From assembly GCF_000772085.1 (NCBI RefSeq), contig NZ_CP009755.1, forward strand, positions 3,038,001 through 3,102,000: a DNA stretch of 64,000 bases. The letters run 5' to 3'. Origin of the DNA: Curtobacterium sp. MR_MD2014 (GTDB taxonomy: Bacteria; Actinomycetota; Actinomycetes; Actinomycetales; Microbacteriaceae). Each line of letters opens with the position of its first letter. The first letter of the stretch is position 1. The position numbers and the translations under genes were made by a program. Under the pieces are notes generated by a model. That model searched no databases, had not been told where the DNA came from, and worked only from the letters and a program-made list of their open reading frames with translations. Below, piece after piece: positions 1-10,119 of the stretch.

Positions 1-295
1 CGCGGCCGGACCGCTCGATCGGCATCGCGAGCTGCAGCCCGGCCTCGCGGACGAGCCGGGCGACGTCGTCGCCGTAGCGCTCGTCGACGAGCACGCCGGT
101 GCGTGCGCGGGAGGCCCCTGCGGCGAGCGCGGTGAGCACACCGCGGTACACGAGCTGCTTGCCGGCACGGACGCGCTGGGCGTCGGCCTCGTCCGCGGGC
201 TCGCCGGACTCGTCGCCGTAGGTGTGCTCCAGGAGCGAGGACCGCTGGTCCATCGCGAGGAGGAAGAGGGGGTGCTGTTCATCGAGGTCGGCCAT
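1..295 (-). CDS. DUF2090 family protein, 5' part only
   Basis: Reads leftward from ATG at 293-295 and leaves the window, so only the first 98 residues are visible. It begins MADLDEQHPLFLLAMDQRSS and continues with GVLVDERYGDDVARL and LAMPIERSG. These resemble the DUF2090 family, a TIM-barrel aldolase-like domain found alone or fused behind IolC-type sugar kinases. It lies 34 bases downstream of the glycerol dehydrogenase-like gene on the same strand, so the two probably form one polyol or sugar catabolic operon. The substrate cannot be told from this fragment. Family assignment is from motif memory. Confidence 0.7.
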   Translation of the reverse strand, partial: MADLDEQHPLFLLAMDQRSSLLEHTYGDESGEPADEADAQRVRAGKQLVYRGVLTALAAGASRARTGVLVDERYGDDVARLVREAGLQLAMPIERSGR

Positions 296-329
296 GCCGC
301 CATGCTGCTCGCACCCCCTCCGTCCGCGC

Positions 330-1472
330 TCAGTGGGCGCGGTACAGTTCCGGCTCCGGCAGCCCGTGGGCGGCACGGATGCTGCGCGAGATGCCCTCGA
401 TCGCCACGAGCGCGTCGACCACGGCCTCGGCGGTCACGGGGAACGGCATGTTGTGGATCGTCTCGCTCTCCACGGTGGCGGCCTCGGCGACGGCCCGGAG
501 CACGTCCCGGTCGTCGACGGTCAGCCCGATCTCGGTCAGGGTGTTCGGCAGTCCGACCCTCGTCGTGAAGACGACGAAGTCCTCGATCTCGTCGGCGGGC
601 GCCCCCTCGAGCACGAGCTGCGCGATCGTCCCGACGTTGACCTTCTGCCCGTGCGCGAGGCCGTGCGCCTGCGGGGCCGCGGTCAGGCCGTTGTGGATCG
701 CGTGCGCCGCGGCGAGGCCACCGGACTCGAAGCCGAGCCCGGACAGCAGGGTGTTCGCCTCGACGACCTTCTCGAGCGCGGGCGTGACGACCTTCGCCTT
801 CACGGACTCGATCGCCTGGAGCGCGTTGTCGTGCAGGAGCTCCCACGACAGCTCCGCGAGCGCGACACCGGTCTCGGTCTGCAGCCCGCCGGCCATGGTG
901 TCGGCGTTCGCGCGCTTCGCGGCACGGGCCTCGACCCAGGTCGCGAGGGCGTCGCCGATGCCCGCGACGAGGAACTGCACGGGGGCGTTCGCGACGAGCT
1001 TCGTGTCGATGAGCACGAGGTCCGGGTTGTGCGGGAAGAAGCGGTACTCGATGAACTCCCCCTCCTCCGAGTAGACGACCGCGAGCGCGGAGGTCGGGGC
1101 GTCGGTGCTCGCGGCGGTCGGCACGCTCGCCCAGCGGATCCCGGCGAGGTGCCCGGAGGCCTTCGCGGCGTCGATCGCGGACCCGCCGCCGAGGCCGACG
1201 ACCACGTCGGAGTCCGTCTCGCGGATCTTCGCGGTGAGGTCGTCGATCGCCTGCGGGGTGGCGAAGCGTCCGAAGCCGACCCGCTCGACCGGCAGGCCGG
1301 CGGCGTCGAAGCTCGTGCGGACGGCGTCCTCGACGATGCCCCACACCACGTCGTCGGCGACGAGCAGCGGACGCTTCCCGATCGGCGCGACGAACTCCCC
1401 GACGCGGGTGATCGCGTCCTTGCCCTGCACGTAGCGGGCGGGGCTCATGACGGTGCTGATCGGAGTGGCCAT
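330..1472 (-). CDS. gldA: Glycerol dehydrogenase-like iron/zinc alcohol dehydrogenase
   Basis: A 380-residue member of the GldA branch of the iron-containing alcohol dehydrogenases, which oxidise glycerol or related polyols with NAD. Visible marks are the nucleotide-binding run VVVGLGGGSAIDAAKA, the STDAPTSA segment carrying the family's metal-binding Asp, and HAIHNG and HGLAHGQKV with the metal-binding His residues. Length is close to the usual 365-380. ATG 1470-1472 is chosen because GGAAGG stands 10 bases upstream; an in-frame extension to 1535 has no such site and a non-conserved N-terminus. A DUF2090 gene follows after 34 bases. A closely related polyol may be the true substrate. Confidence 0.85.
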   Translation of the reverse strand: MATPISTVMSPARYVQGKDAITRVGEFVAPIGKRPLLVADDVVWGIVEDAVRTSFDAAGLPVERVGFGRFATPQAIDDLTAKIRETDSDVVVGLGGGSAIDAAKASGHLAGIRWASVPTAASTDAPTSALAVVYSEEGEFIEYRFFPHNPDLVLIDTKLVANAPVQFLVAGIGDALATWVEARAAKRANADTMAGGLQTETGVALAELSWELLHDNALQAIESVKAKVVTPALEKVVEANTLLSGLGFESGGLAAAHAIHNGLTAAPQAHGLAHGQKVNVGTIAQLVLEGAPADEIEDFVVFTTRVGLPNTLTEIGLTVDDRDVLRAVAEAATVESETIHNMPFPVTAEAVVDALVAIEGISRSIRAAHGLPEPELYRAH

Positions 1473-1500
1473 GGTGCTGCTTCCTTCCGGGTGGATCGTG

Positions 1501-1514
1501 CTGTTGTACGACAG
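1501..1514. promoter_or_regulatory. Near-palindrome upstream of the gldA-like operon
   Basis: CTGTTGTACGACAG is an inverted repeat with one mismatched pair (CTGT-GTAC-ACAG), about 30 bases before the gldA-like start and 60 bases before the divergent metallopeptidase gene. It has the size and symmetry of a dimeric repressor site. No regulator gene lies next to it in the window, so the role is inferred. Confidence 0.3.
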
Positions 1515-1574
1515 GTGTCGGCGGTGCCGACGCACCGGACGCTACGCGGGTCGGCTGCGGGTACGGTCGGCGGC

Positions 1575-2468
1575 ATGACGTTCAACGAGGACTCGCAGCT
1601 CAGCGGCGGGAAGGTGAAGCGCCGCGGGCGGACGGCGGCGATCGGTGGTGGCGGCGTCGGTGTCGCGGCGATCGTGGTGTTCCTCATCGCGCAGTTCACC
1701 GGGGTCGACCTGAGCGGCATCGTCGGCGACGGCAGCGGCACCACCCAGATCCAGCAGCAGGACGAGACGGTGCAGCCCGCCGAGGAGTGCCGCACCGGCC
1801 GTGACGCGAACCAGCGGGTCGAGTGCCGCATGGAGGGCGCGGCCGAGTCGCTCGACGCCTACTGGACGGCCGAGGCCGCCGACCTCGGGATCTCGTACAC
1901 GACGCCGGGCTTCGTGCTCTTCGACGGGTCGACGGACACCGGCTGCGGCCAGGCCTCGGCGGCGACCGGCCCGTTCTACTGCCCGCCGGACCGCTCGATC
2001 TTCCTCGACACGGCGTTCTACGACGACCTGCAGTCCCGGTACGGCTCGTCCGGCGGTCCGCTCGCCCAGATGTACGTCGTCGCGCACGAGTGGGGCCACC
2101 ACGTGCAGCAGCTCGAGGGCACCTTCGCCGACACCGACCGCTCCGGCACCGGCGCGTCCTCGGGGAGTGTCCGCGTCGAACTGCAGGCGGACTGCTACGC
2201 GGGCTCCTGGGTGGGCTCGGCCGCGACCACCCGCGACGCGAACGGCGAGACGTTCTTCGAACCCGTCACCCGGGCGCAGATCGCCGACGCGCTGTCCGCA
2301 GCGAGCGCCGTCGGCGACGACAGCATCCAGGAACGGGCCACGGGTCGCGTCGACCCCGACTCGTTCACGCACGGGTCCAGCGCCCAGCGCCAGGCGTGGT
2401 TCACGCGGGGCTACGAGCGCGGGGCCACCGCCTGCGACACGTTCAGCGTGCCGGGCTCCCAGCTCTGA
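1575..2468 (+). CDS. YpfJ-type neutral zinc metallopeptidase
   Basis: A 297-residue membrane-anchored protease-like protein. A basic cytoplasmic start (KVKRRGRT) is followed by a transmembrane segment at about residues 22-42, then an outside domain. The zincin motif is HEWGH in YVVAHEWGHHVQQ, and the downstream ELQADCYAGSW supplies the probable third zinc ligand Glu. Paired cysteines (EECR, VECR, TGCG, FYCP) fit an extracytoplasmic location. This is the pattern of the YpfJ/KPN_02809 family, whose substrates are not well known. ATG 1575-1577 is the first plausible start. Transcription probably ends at the hairpin 49 bases downstream. Confidence 0.85.
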   Translation: MTFNEDSQLSGGKVKRRGRTAAIGGGGVGVAAIVVFLIAQFTGVDLSGIVGDGSGTTQIQQQDETVQPAEECRTGRDANQRVECRMEGAAESLDAYWTAEAADLGISYTTPGFVLFDGSTDTGCGQASAATGPFYCPPDRSIFLDTAFYDDLQSRYGSSGGPLAQMYVVAHEWGHHVQQLEGTFADTDRSGTGASSGSVRVELQADCYAGSWVGSAATTRDANGETFFEPVTRAQIADALSAASAVGDDSIQERATGRVDPDSFTHGSSAQRQAWFTRGYERGATACDTFSVPGSQL

Positions 2469-2516
2469 TCCGCGGGCCGCGGACGCACGCTCGGGTCACG
2501 AGCCGCCCCCGGACGC

Positions 2517-2555
2517 ACGGGAGGCTCCCCACCGGTCCGGTGGGGAGCCTCCCGT
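2517..2555. terminator. Bidirectional hairpin between convergent genes
   Basis: The arms at 2517-2535 and 2537-2555 are perfectly complementary, so the hairpin folds with a tiny loop. It lies between the stops of the metallopeptidase gene and the thioredoxin-fold gene and can serve both. Its core GGGAGGC...GCCTCCC resembles other intergenic hairpins in the window. Confidence 0.75.
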
Positions 2556-2582
2556 CCGTCGGTCTGCCGACCGGTCGCGACG

Positions 2583-3500
2583 TCAGCCGGCGGACGCGCT
2601 CGCGGAGGGGGTCGGGGTCGCGGTGGGCGACGGCGTCGCGTCCGACGCCCCGGCCGCCGACACCACGAAGGTGCGGAAGTCGTCGTTGGTGATCGGCGCG
2701 GTGAGCTCGTACTGCTTGCCGTTCACGAGCACCAGGGGCGGCCCGGGGAACTCGTCGAGCGACGAACCGGGGATGTCGCCGCCGGTCACGTCGGCCGTGC
2801 GCTCGTCGACCCACTTGGCGTAGGTCTGGTCCTGGATGCAGTCGCGGATCGCAGCCGCGTCCTGCACGCCGTCGACCCCGGTGACGAGCCGCTCGAGCTG
2901 CGCGTCGGTGAGGCCGGAGGTGCCCTGGTCGGGCTGCCGCGCGAAGAGCGCCTGGTTCACGGCGTAGAACTGGTCGGGCGACCGGTCCGCAACGCAGGCC
3001 GCGGCGTTCGCGGCGCGCAGCGAGTACTTCGTGCCCTGCGACCGGTTCGTCAGCACGGCGACCGGGTGGATGTCGACCGTCGCGGCGCCGGAGTCGACCA
3101 GGCTCGCGATGTACTCGCTGTTGGCGTCCTCGAACTGCGCGCAGGTGTCGCAGAGGTAGTCGACGTACATGGTGATCCGCACCGGGTCGGACGCGTCGGT
3201 CGCGTCGGGCGTCGGGGACGACGAGGACGCCCCGACCGGGCGCAGGCCCTCGCCGATCGTGATGCCGCCCTGCGACATCGTGGACGGTCCGGGGCCGGCG
3301 GGCTTCACCGAGTCGACCAGCACCAGCGTGACGACCGCCACCGCGGCGAGGAGCACGACCCCGAGCCCGATCTGCAGTCCCAGGCGTGTGCCGCGCTGCC
3401 GGCGCTTCTGCTGGGTCCGTGCTCGCTGGGCCCGCTGCCGTGCGGCCTCTCGTCGTTCGTTGCGCGCGGCGCGTGCGTCACCCTCGGGGCGGTTGGTCAT
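2583..3500 (-). CDS. Membrane-anchored DsbA-like thioredoxin-fold protein
   Basis: A 305-residue protein with a charged cytoplasmic N-terminus rich in Arg, Gln and Ala (about 1-38), one transmembrane helix (LGLQIGLGVVLLAAVAVVTL, about 39-62) and an outside thioredoxin-4 domain. The redox motif is CDTC in YVDYLCDTCAQFEDANS, with further cysteines in AACVAD and RDCIQD. The C-terminal tail is low-complexity Thr/Pro/Ser/Ala. This layout matches actinobacterial DsbA-family thiol oxidoreductases that help secreted proteins form disulfides. ATG 3498-3500 is chosen because the conserved MTNRPEGDARAARNERREA start follows it, with GAGG about 10 bases upstream. It is divergent from msiK. Confidence 0.82.
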   Translation of the reverse strand: MTNRPEGDARAARNERREAARQRAQRARTQQKRRQRGTRLGLQIGLGVVLLAAVAVVTLVLVDSVKPAGPGPSTMSQGGITIGEGLRPVGASSSSPTPDATDASDPVRITMYVDYLCDTCAQFEDANSEYIASLVDSGAATVDIHPVAVLTNRSQGTKYSLRAANAAACVADRSPDQFYAVNQALFARQPDQGTSGLTDAQLERLVTGVDGVQDAAAIRDCIQDQTYAKWVDERTADVTGGDIPGSSLDEFPGPPLVLVNGKQYELTAPITNDDFRTFVVSAAGASDATPSPTATPTPSASASAG

Positions 3501-3658
3501 GCGTCGTTGGTCCTCACGTTGCTCCTGACGTCCGCACGGCCTCGCCTTCCCCCGTACGCCGGACGGACCCGCCGATCGTAGTGGTCCTTCCTGGGACCAG
3601 CCAACCAGGTCGGACCGGACACTGGCGCTGGCGGGGGAACTCGTGTTGTATGAGCACC

Positions 3659-3678
3659 GATGGTCGACGACGACCATC
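3659..3678. promoter_or_regulatory. Inverted repeat upstream of msiK
   Basis: GATGGTCG and CGACCATC flank the four bases ACGA, giving an 8-base-arm inverted repeat about 77 bases before the msiK start in the divergent intergenic region. It could be an operator or a leader hairpin. I see no clear -35/-10 pair that would decide. Confidence 0.28.
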
Positions 3679-3754
3679 CGGGGCCCCCACGGGCAACCGC
3701 TTCACAACGGATCGTCCGGCACGTACCTGCCGGTGAAGGAAGGATCGAACGCTC

Positions 3755-4855
<1,101 letters not shown>

Positions 4856-4871
4856 TCTGCGCAGTTCCCCC

Positions 4872-4912
4872 GGGAGCCCGCGCCCGCCTCACCAGGGCGG
4901 GCGCGGGCTCCC
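4872..4912 (+). terminator. Intrinsic terminator after msiK
   Basis: A perfect 17-base-pair G+C stem (4872-4888 with 4896-4912) and a 7-base loop lie 17 bases after the msiK stop. There is no marked T tract, as is common in high-G+C actinobacteria. Confidence 0.8.
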
Positions 4913-4995
4913 GCTGTTCCACCCACCGGACGCCGTGCGCGTGGTGCCGCCGCCACGAGCCCGACGTCCGGTACCGCGCCCTCCAGGAGCCAACC

Positions 4996-6300
4996 GTGCC
5001 CGACTCCCTCGCCATCACCGCCGCCACCGTCGACCCCGGCCTGCTCGACCTGCCGTGGGACCTGCCGCTCGAGGACTGGCCCGACGACGTCATCGTCGCC
5101 CTGCCGAAGGGCATCTCGCGGCACCTCGTGCGCTTCGTGCACCTGAGCGGGTACGTCGCGGCCGTCAAGGAGACCGGGGAGGAGGTCGCGCGGGCCGAGT
5201 ACGAGATGCTCCGCACGCTGCAGCGCATGGACGTGCCGTGCGTCGACCCGGTCGCGGTGATCACGAACCGAGCCGACACCGACGGCGAGCCGCTGCACCC
5301 GGTGCTCGTGACCCGACACCTGCGCTTCTCGCTGCCGTACCGCGCGCTGTACTCGCAGACCCTGCGACCGGAGACCGCCACGCGCCTGGTCGACGCCCTC
5401 GCGCTGCTGCTCGTGCGCCTGCACGTCATCGGCTTCTACTGGGGCGACGTCTCACTGTCGAACACCCTGTTCCGCCGCGACGCGGGTGCCTTCGCCGCGT
5501 ACCTCGTGGACGCCGAGACCGGGAAGCTCTACCCGGGCGGCCTCTCCAACGGACAGCGCGAGAACGACCTCGAGGTGGCCCGGGTCAACATCGCCGGTGA
5601 GCTCCTCGACCTCGAGGCCGGCGGGCGCCTCGACGAGAACGCCGACCCCGTGGACGTGTCGAACCGGATCGTCGCGCAGTACCGGACGCTCTGGAAGGAG
5701 CTGACCGGCACCGAGCAGTTCGACGTCAAGGAGCGCTGGCGCATCAACGACCGGGTCGAGCGTCTGAACGCCCTCGGGTTCGACATCGAGGAGCTCTCGA
5801 TCCACACCACCGAGGGCGGCTCGCAGGTGCGGATCCAGCCGAAGGTCGTCGACGCCGGACACCACCAGAGGCGTCTGCTCCGGCTGACCGGGCTCGACGC
5901 CGGCGAGAACCAGGCGCGGCGCCTGCTCAACGACCTCGACGCCTACCGGGCGCGGAACGGGCGGGACCAGCTCGACGAGGAGATGGTGGCGCACGAGTGG
6001 GTGTCCCGGGTGTTCGAGCCGGTGATCCGCTCGATCCCGCGTGACCTGCGCGGACGTCTGGAGCCCGCCGAGGTCTTCCACGAGCTGCTCGAGCACCGCT
6101 GGTTCATGTCCCAGGAGGAAGAGCGTTCGGTCTCCCTGCCCGAGGCCACGACGGCGTACATCAACGACGTGCTGCGGCACCGCCGCGACGAGCGGCTGCT
6201 CATCAACCCGCCGACGTCGTCCATGACGCTGCCGATCCCCGTCGTCGAGGACGACACGGCAGACGAGGACGACGTCGAGGACTGGCGCGCGACGGTGTAG
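4996..6300 (+). CDS. DUF4032 / lipopolysaccharide-kinase-like protein
   Basis: A 434-residue protein. The N-terminal half (about 30-235) has a degenerate kinase-like layout related to Kdo/WaaP lipopolysaccharide kinases. It includes a conserved Lys in YVAAVKETGEE, the catalytic-loop-like run GFYWGDVSLSNTLF (GD in place of HRD) and YLVDAETGKL in the place of DFG. The C-terminal half is the DUF4032 region, with a conserved EHRWFMS near residue 370. Actinobacteria lack lipopolysaccharide, so the substrate is unknown. The start is GTG 4996, with AGGAG 7 bases upstream. It is a single-gene unit closed by a perfect hairpin. Family recognition is from memory and catalytic activity is not assured. 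Confidence 0.78.
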   Translation: MPDSLAITAATVDPGLLDLPWDLPLEDWPDDVIVALPKGISRHLVRFVHLSGYVAAVKETGEEVARAEYEMLRTLQRMDVPCVDPVAVITNRADTDGEPLHPVLVTRHLRFSLPYRALYSQTLRPETATRLVDALALLLVRLHVIGFYWGDVSLSNTLFRRDAGAFAAYLVDAETGKLYPGGLSNGQRENDLEVARVNIAGELLDLEAGGRLDENADPVDVSNRIVAQYRTLWKELTGTEQFDVKERWRINDRVERLNALGFDIEELSIHTTEGGSQVRIQPKVVDAGHHQRRLLRLTGLDAGENQARRLLNDLDAYRARNGRDQLDEEMVAHEWVSRVFEPVIRSIPRDLRGRLEPAEVFHELLEHRWFMSQEEERSVSLPEATTAYINDVLRHRRDERLLINPPTSSMTLPIPVVEDDTADEDDVEDWRATV

Positions 6301-6310
6301 CCGGACGGAC

Positions 6311-6353
6311 TGGAGGCCCGGTGCCGGTCTCGTGGACCGGCACCGGGCCTCCA
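6311..6353. terminator. Perfect 18-bp hairpin, GGAGGCCCGGTGCCGGT family
   Basis: 6311-6328 pairs perfectly with 6336-6353 around a 7-base loop, between the convergent DUF4032 gene and rlmB. The arm TGGAGGCCCGGTGCCGGT is almost repeated in the hairpin at 11454-11494 and partly in that at 49261-49302. Confidence 0.8.
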
Positions 6354-6396
6354 GGTGGTCGGGTGGCTGCGCGCTGCGCCACCGCGCAGCGCGCGC

Positions 6397-7407
6397 CTAC
6401 TCGGCGCGACGGCGCCGGGCGACCTCCCACAGGGTGACGCTCGCGGCGATGCCCGCGTTGAGCGACTCGGTGGCGCTGGAGATCGGGATCGAGACGATCG
6501 CGTCGCAGGTCTCGGTGACCAGGCGGGACAGCCCCTTGCCCTCGGACCCGACGACGATCACGATCGGCCGGTCGGCGAGCTCGAGGGCGTCGAGCTCGAC
6601 GTCCCCGTCGCCGTCGAGACCGAGCACGAAGAGCCCCATCGACTTCAGCGACTTGAGCGTCTGCGTCAGGTTCGGCGCCATCGCGACGGGCGTGCGCGCA
6701 GCGGCACCGGCACTCGTCTTCCACGCCGACGCCGTGACGCCGACCGAGCGGCGCTGCGGCACGATGACGCCGTGGCCACCGAAGGCCGCGGTCGAGCGGA
6801 TGATCGCGCCGAGGTTCCGCGGGTCGGTGATGCCGTCGAGGGCGACCATGAGCGGGACCTGGTCGCGGGAGAACGCGCGCTCGGCGAGGTCCTCGGCGAC
6901 GGCGTACTCGTACGCCGGGACCTTCAGCGCGACACCCTGGTGCACGCTGTCGTGGCCCGTGATGCGGTCGAGCTCCGGCCGCATGATCTCCATGATCGGG
7001 ACGCCGCGGTGGTTGGCGAGCGCCAGGATCTCCTTGACGCGGTCGTCGACCTCGATGCGGGCGGCGATGTACAGCGTCGTCGACGGGGTCTTCGTGCGCA
7101 GGGCCTCGAGCACGGAGTTGCGCCCGGTCACGAGCTCGGAGTCGTCGCTCTTGCGCTGCGGCGGCCGACCGGTGCGCTGCTGCGGCGAGCTCGACGCACC
7201 GTGACGGCCGCGGGCAGCGTCGAGCCGGTCCTTCGCCGCCTTGCGCTTGCCGGCGGGGTGGTACGGCCGGTCCTCGGCCTTCGGCGTGGGCTTGCGCCCC
7301 TCGAGCGCCTGCGCGCCCTGGCCGCCGGAGCCGACCTGCTTGTTGCCCTTGCGGCCGGAGCGGACGGCGCCGGGCCGACCCTTCTTGCTCCCCGAGACGT
7401 TCTTCAT
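6397..7407 (-). CDS. rlmB: 23S rRNA (guanosine-2'-O-)-methyltransferase RlmB
   Basis: A 336-residue SpoU/TrmH-family methyltransferase. The first 85 or so residues are a basic, disordered, Gly/Arg/Lys-rich tail typical of actinobacterial RlmB. Next comes the substrate-binding domain (VTGRNSVLEAL) and the knotted SPOUT domain with VALDGITDPRNLGAIIRS, IVVGSEGKGLSRL and the end motif PISSATESLNAGIAAS. The enzyme methylates G2251 (E. coli numbering) of 23S rRNA using S-adenosylmethionine. ATG 7405-7407 is preceded by AGGAGAG. It lies 28 bases downstream of cysS on the same strand, the common actinobacterial cysS-rlmB order. Confidence 0.93.
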   Translation of the reverse strand: MKNVSGSKKGRPGAVRSGRKGNKQVGSGGQGAQALEGRKPTPKAEDRPYHPAGKRKAAKDRLDAARGRHGASSSPQQRTGRPPQRKSDDSELVTGRNSVLEALRTKTPSTTLYIAARIEVDDRVKEILALANHRGVPIMEIMRPELDRITGHDSVHQGVALKVPAYEYAVAEDLAERAFSRDQVPLMVALDGITDPRNLGAIIRSTAAFGGHGVIVPQRRSVGVTASAWKTSAGAAARTPVAMAPNLTQTLKSLKSMGLFVLGLDGDGDVELDALELADRPIVIVVGSEGKGLSRLVTETCDAIVSIPISSATESLNAGIAASVTLWEVARRRRAE

Positions 7408-7435
7408 TGCTCTCTCCTGTCCGGCACGGCCGTTG

Positions 7436-8845
7436 TCAGGCGATGCTCCAGCGTGTTCCTGCTGCGGTGTCCTCGATGGTGATCCCCGCGGCTGCGAGGT
7501 CGTCCCGCACCCGGTCCGCCGTGGCGAAGTCGCGTGCCGCACGGGCGTCGGCGCGCTCCTGCACGAGGCGGTCGACGAGCGCGGCGAGCGGTGCGGCCGA
7601 GACGTCCTGCGCACCACCGGACCAGTGGGCCGCTCGCGGGTCGATGCCGAGGACCTCGACCATGGCGGCCACCTGATGGTACGCGACCCCGAGCGCTTCC
7701 GCATCGTCGGCGTCGAGCGCGGCGTTCCCGGCACGGACCGTCTCGTGCAGCACGGCCAGCGCCTGCGGCACCGCGAGGTCGTCGTCCATCGCGGCCGCGA
7801 ACGCGTCGGGCACGGCCGGGGCGTCGCGGAGCGGGACCCCCTCCAGCCGGGGTTCCGCGCGGGCCAGGAACCCCTCGATCCGGTCGTAGGCGGCCTCGGC
7901 CTCGGCCAGCGAGCCGTCGTGGTGGTCGATCGAGGACCGGTAGTGCGCCGCGCCGAGGAAGTACCGGACCACGGCCGGACGGGCGGACGCGAGGAAGTCG
8001 GCGGCGAAGATCGAGTTCCCGAGGGACTTCGACATCTTCTGCCCCTCGACCGTCACCAGGCCGTTGTGCAGCCAGTACGACGCGAACGGGTCGCCGGCCG
8101 CGGTCGACTGCGCGAGCTCGTTCTCGTGGTGCGGGAAGCGCAGGTCGAGGCCGCCGCCGTGGATGTCGAACGCCGGGCCGAGGTAGCGCCGCGACATCGC
8201 CGAGCACTCGATGTGCCAGCCCGGGCGGCCCTGCCCCCACGGGGAGTCCCAGGTCGCCGTCGTCGGCTCACCCGGCTTGGCGCCCTTCCACAGCGCGAAG
8301 TCCCGCGGGTCGCGCTTGCCGCGGGGGTCGGCGTCGGTGGCCTCGACCATGTCCTCGCGTCGCTGGCGCGTCAGGGCGCCGTAGGACTCCCAGCTGCCGG
8401 TGTCGAAGTACACGTCGCCCGTGCCGTCGGCGGCGGCGTACGCGTGCCCGCGCTCGATCAGCCGCTCGATGATCTCGTGCATCTGCGGCACGCTCGCGGT
8501 CGCCCGCGGCTCGTACGTCGGGGCGAGGATCCCGAGGGCGTCGTACGCGGCGGTGAACTCCCGCTCGACGCGGTACGCCCGGGCGAACCACTGCTCGTCG
8601 GTGCCCGCGGCCAGGTCGAGCACCTTGTCGTCGATGTCGGTGACGTTCCGCACGAGGGTCACCCGGTACCCGCGGTACGTCAGCCACCGGCGCCACACGT
8701 CGTAGACCAGTGCCGAGCGCAGGTGCCCGATGTGCGGCGACGACTGCACCGTCGGCCCGCACACGTACATGCTCACCTGTCCGTCGACCAGCGGGACGAG
8801 GTCGACGACGGCTGCGGCGCGGGAGTCGTACAGGCGAACGGTCAC
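7436..8845 (-). CDS. cysS: Cysteine--tRNA ligase
   Basis: A 469-residue class I aminoacyl-tRNA synthetase that charges tRNA-Cys. The HIGH-type motif is [13 protein letters not shown] (about residue 37) and the KMSKS motif is [10 protein letters not shown] (about residue 270). Zinc-binding residues are recognisable: Cys in MYVCGPTVQ, then WHIECSAM and HHENE. It ends in the expected anticodon-binding region ([15 protein letters not shown]). The actinobacterial paralogue MshC is shorter, at about 410 residues. Length and the cysS-rlmB order support cysS. It probably heads the cysS-rlmB unit, downstream of ispDF. Confidence 0.93.
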   Translation of the reverse strand: MTVRLYDSRAAAVVDLVPLVDGQVSMYVCGPTVQSSPHIGHLRSALVYDVWRRWLTYRGYRVTLVRNVTDIDDKVLDLAAGTDEQWFARAYRVEREFTAAYDALGILAPTYEPRATASVPQMHEIIERLIERGHAYAAADGTGDVYFDTGSWESYGALTRQRREDMVEATDADPRGKRDPRDFALWKGAKPGEPTTATWDSPWGQGRPGWHIECSAMSRRYLGPAFDIHGGGLDLRFPHHENELAQSTAAGDPFASYWLHNGLVTVEGQKMSKSLGNSIFAADFLASARPAVVRYFLGAAHYRSSIDHHDGSLAEAEAAYDRIEGFLARAEPRLEGVPLRDAPAVPDAFAAAMDDDLAVPQALAVLHETVRAGNAALDADDAEALGVAYHQVAAMVEVLGIDPRAAHWSGGAQDVSAAPLAALVDRLVQERADARAARDFATADRVRDDLAAAGITIEDTAAGTRWSIA

Positions 8846-8898
8846 GCCCCAAGCCTAGGACGTCGGACGCGCGGGGTGACGGAGGGGGTCGGCAGCGG

Positions 8899-10068
8899 TC
8901 AGCGCGGCCGGACGACGGCGGTCGCGATCGCCGCGAGCCCCTCCCCGCGCCCGGTCAGGCCGAGGCCGTCCGTCGTCGTGCCGGAGACCGCGACGGGAGC
9001 ACCGACGACCGCGGCCAGGGCGGCCTGCATCTCGTCGCGTCGGGCACCGATGCGGGGACGGTTCCCGATCACCTGGACCGTGACCGAGGTCGGCGCGAGA
9101 CCGGCCGAGCGCAGGAGCTCGACGGCCCCGCGGACGAAGACGTCACCGGTGGCCCCGGCGTAGCGCGGGTCGGAGGTGCCGAAGCGCCCGCCGATGTCAC
9201 CGAGGCCGCCCGCCGACAGCAGTGCGTCGCAGACCGCGTGGGCGACCGCGTCGCCGTCGCTGTGCCCGGAGAGCCCCGGTTCGCCGGGGAAGTCGAGCAG
9301 CCCGACCCGGCACGGCGACGCGGCGTCGAAGGCGTGCACGTCGACCCCGAGGCCCACGCGGACGTCGGGCGCCGCGGCTGCCGCACCGGTGCGGGAGGCC
9401 ACGAGCGCCTCGGCCCGCGCGAGGTCCCACCGCGTGGTGATCTTGAACGCGTCGGCGTCTCCCGGCACCGTGCGGACCGTTCCCCCGGCCGCCCGGAACA
9501 CACCCGCGTCGTCGGTCTCGGAGCGCTCGGCGCCCGCGTAGGCGGCCCGGAGTGCGGCGAGCGGGAAGACCTGCGGCGTCTGCACCCCGACGAGCGCCGA
9601 CCGGTCGACGGTCTCGACCACGACGTCCGCGTCGACACGCTTGACCGTGTCCGTGACGGGCAGGGCCGGGACGACGCCGTCACCGGTCGCGCGTGCACGG
9701 TCGAACACGGCGTCGAACTGCGCCGCCGGCGTCAGGCAGCGGGCGGCGTCGTGGACACCGACCCACTCGATGCCGTGCGGCAGGGCGTCGAGGCCCGCCT
9801 GGACCGAGGCGTGGCGGTCAGCACCGCCCGCGACGACCACGGTGAGGTCGACCGCGTGTCCGGCGGTCGCCGCGACCAGGGCGCGGCACTCGTCGAGCCG
9901 GGCTGCGGGTGCCACGACCACGAGGACGGTCGGCTCGGCCAGGGTGAGCACGGTGCGCAGGGCGCGGGTGAGCATCGGCTCGCCCGCGACCGGGACGAAC
10001 GCCTTCGCGTCCCCGATGCCCAACCGCGTGCCGGACCCGGCTGCGACGACGACGACCGCCCTGCTCAC
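8899..10068 (-). CDS. ispDF: Fused IspD-IspF of the MEP isoprenoid pathway
   Basis: A 389-residue bifunctional protein. Residues 1-225 are IspD (2-C-methyl-D-erythritol 4-phosphate cytidylyltransferase): [13 protein letters not shown] binding loop with downstream Lys, [17 protein letters not shown] and TPQVFPL. Residues 230-389 are IspF (cyclodiphosphate synthase): GLGVDVHAF metal site, [29 protein letters not shown] and [15 protein letters not shown]. Together they do two non-consecutive MEP-pathway steps in the cytosol. The GTG start at 10066-10068 has no clear Shine-Dalgarno sequence and lies in the loop of a 21-base-pair hairpin. It follows carD by 51 bases, the usual actinobacterial order. 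Confidence 0.93.
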   Translation of the reverse strand: MSRAVVVVAAGSGTRLGIGDAKAFVPVAGEPMLTRALRTVLTLAEPTVLVVVAPAARLDECRALVAATAGHAVDLTVVVAGGADRHASVQAGLDALPHGIEWVGVHDAARCLTPAAQFDAVFDRARATGDGVVPALPVTDTVKRVDADVVVETVDRSALVGVQTPQVFPLAALRAAYAGAERSETDDAGVFRAAGGTVRTVPGDADAFKITTRWDLARAEALVASRTGAAAAAPDVRVGLGVDVHAFDAASPCRVGLLDFPGEPGLSGHSDGDAVAHAVCDALLSAGGLGDIGGRFGTSDPRYAGATGDVFVRGAVELLRSAGLAPTSVTVQVIGNRPRIGARRDEMQAALAAVVGAPVAVSGTTTDGLGLTGRGEGLAAIATAVVRPR

Positions 10069-10098
10069 CCGATCGGGGAGCAGGGCGGTCGTCGTCGT
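10046..10098 (-). terminator. 21-bp perfect hairpin spanning the ispDF start codon
   Basis: 10046-10066 is perfectly complementary to 10078-10098, leaving an 11-base loop (10067-10077). On the leftward transcript it begins 22 bases after the carD stop, where a terminator would sit. Its second arm is codons 1-8 of ispDF, so the initiator GTG is partly in the loop. It may terminate carD transcription, block ispDF translation, or both. Confidence 0.65.
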
Positions 10099-10119
10099 GT
10101 CGTCCAGCGGCGGTCCGCG

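Noticed and set aside
3640..3660. msiK promoter at TTGTAT
   Set aside because: A -10-like TTGTAT is present, but no -35 at a suitable distance could be identified.
7436..8845. mshC (mycothiol cysteine ligase) instead of cysS
   Set aside because: Length (469 residues), the C-terminal anticodon domain and the rlmB neighbour favour cysS; MshC is shorter.
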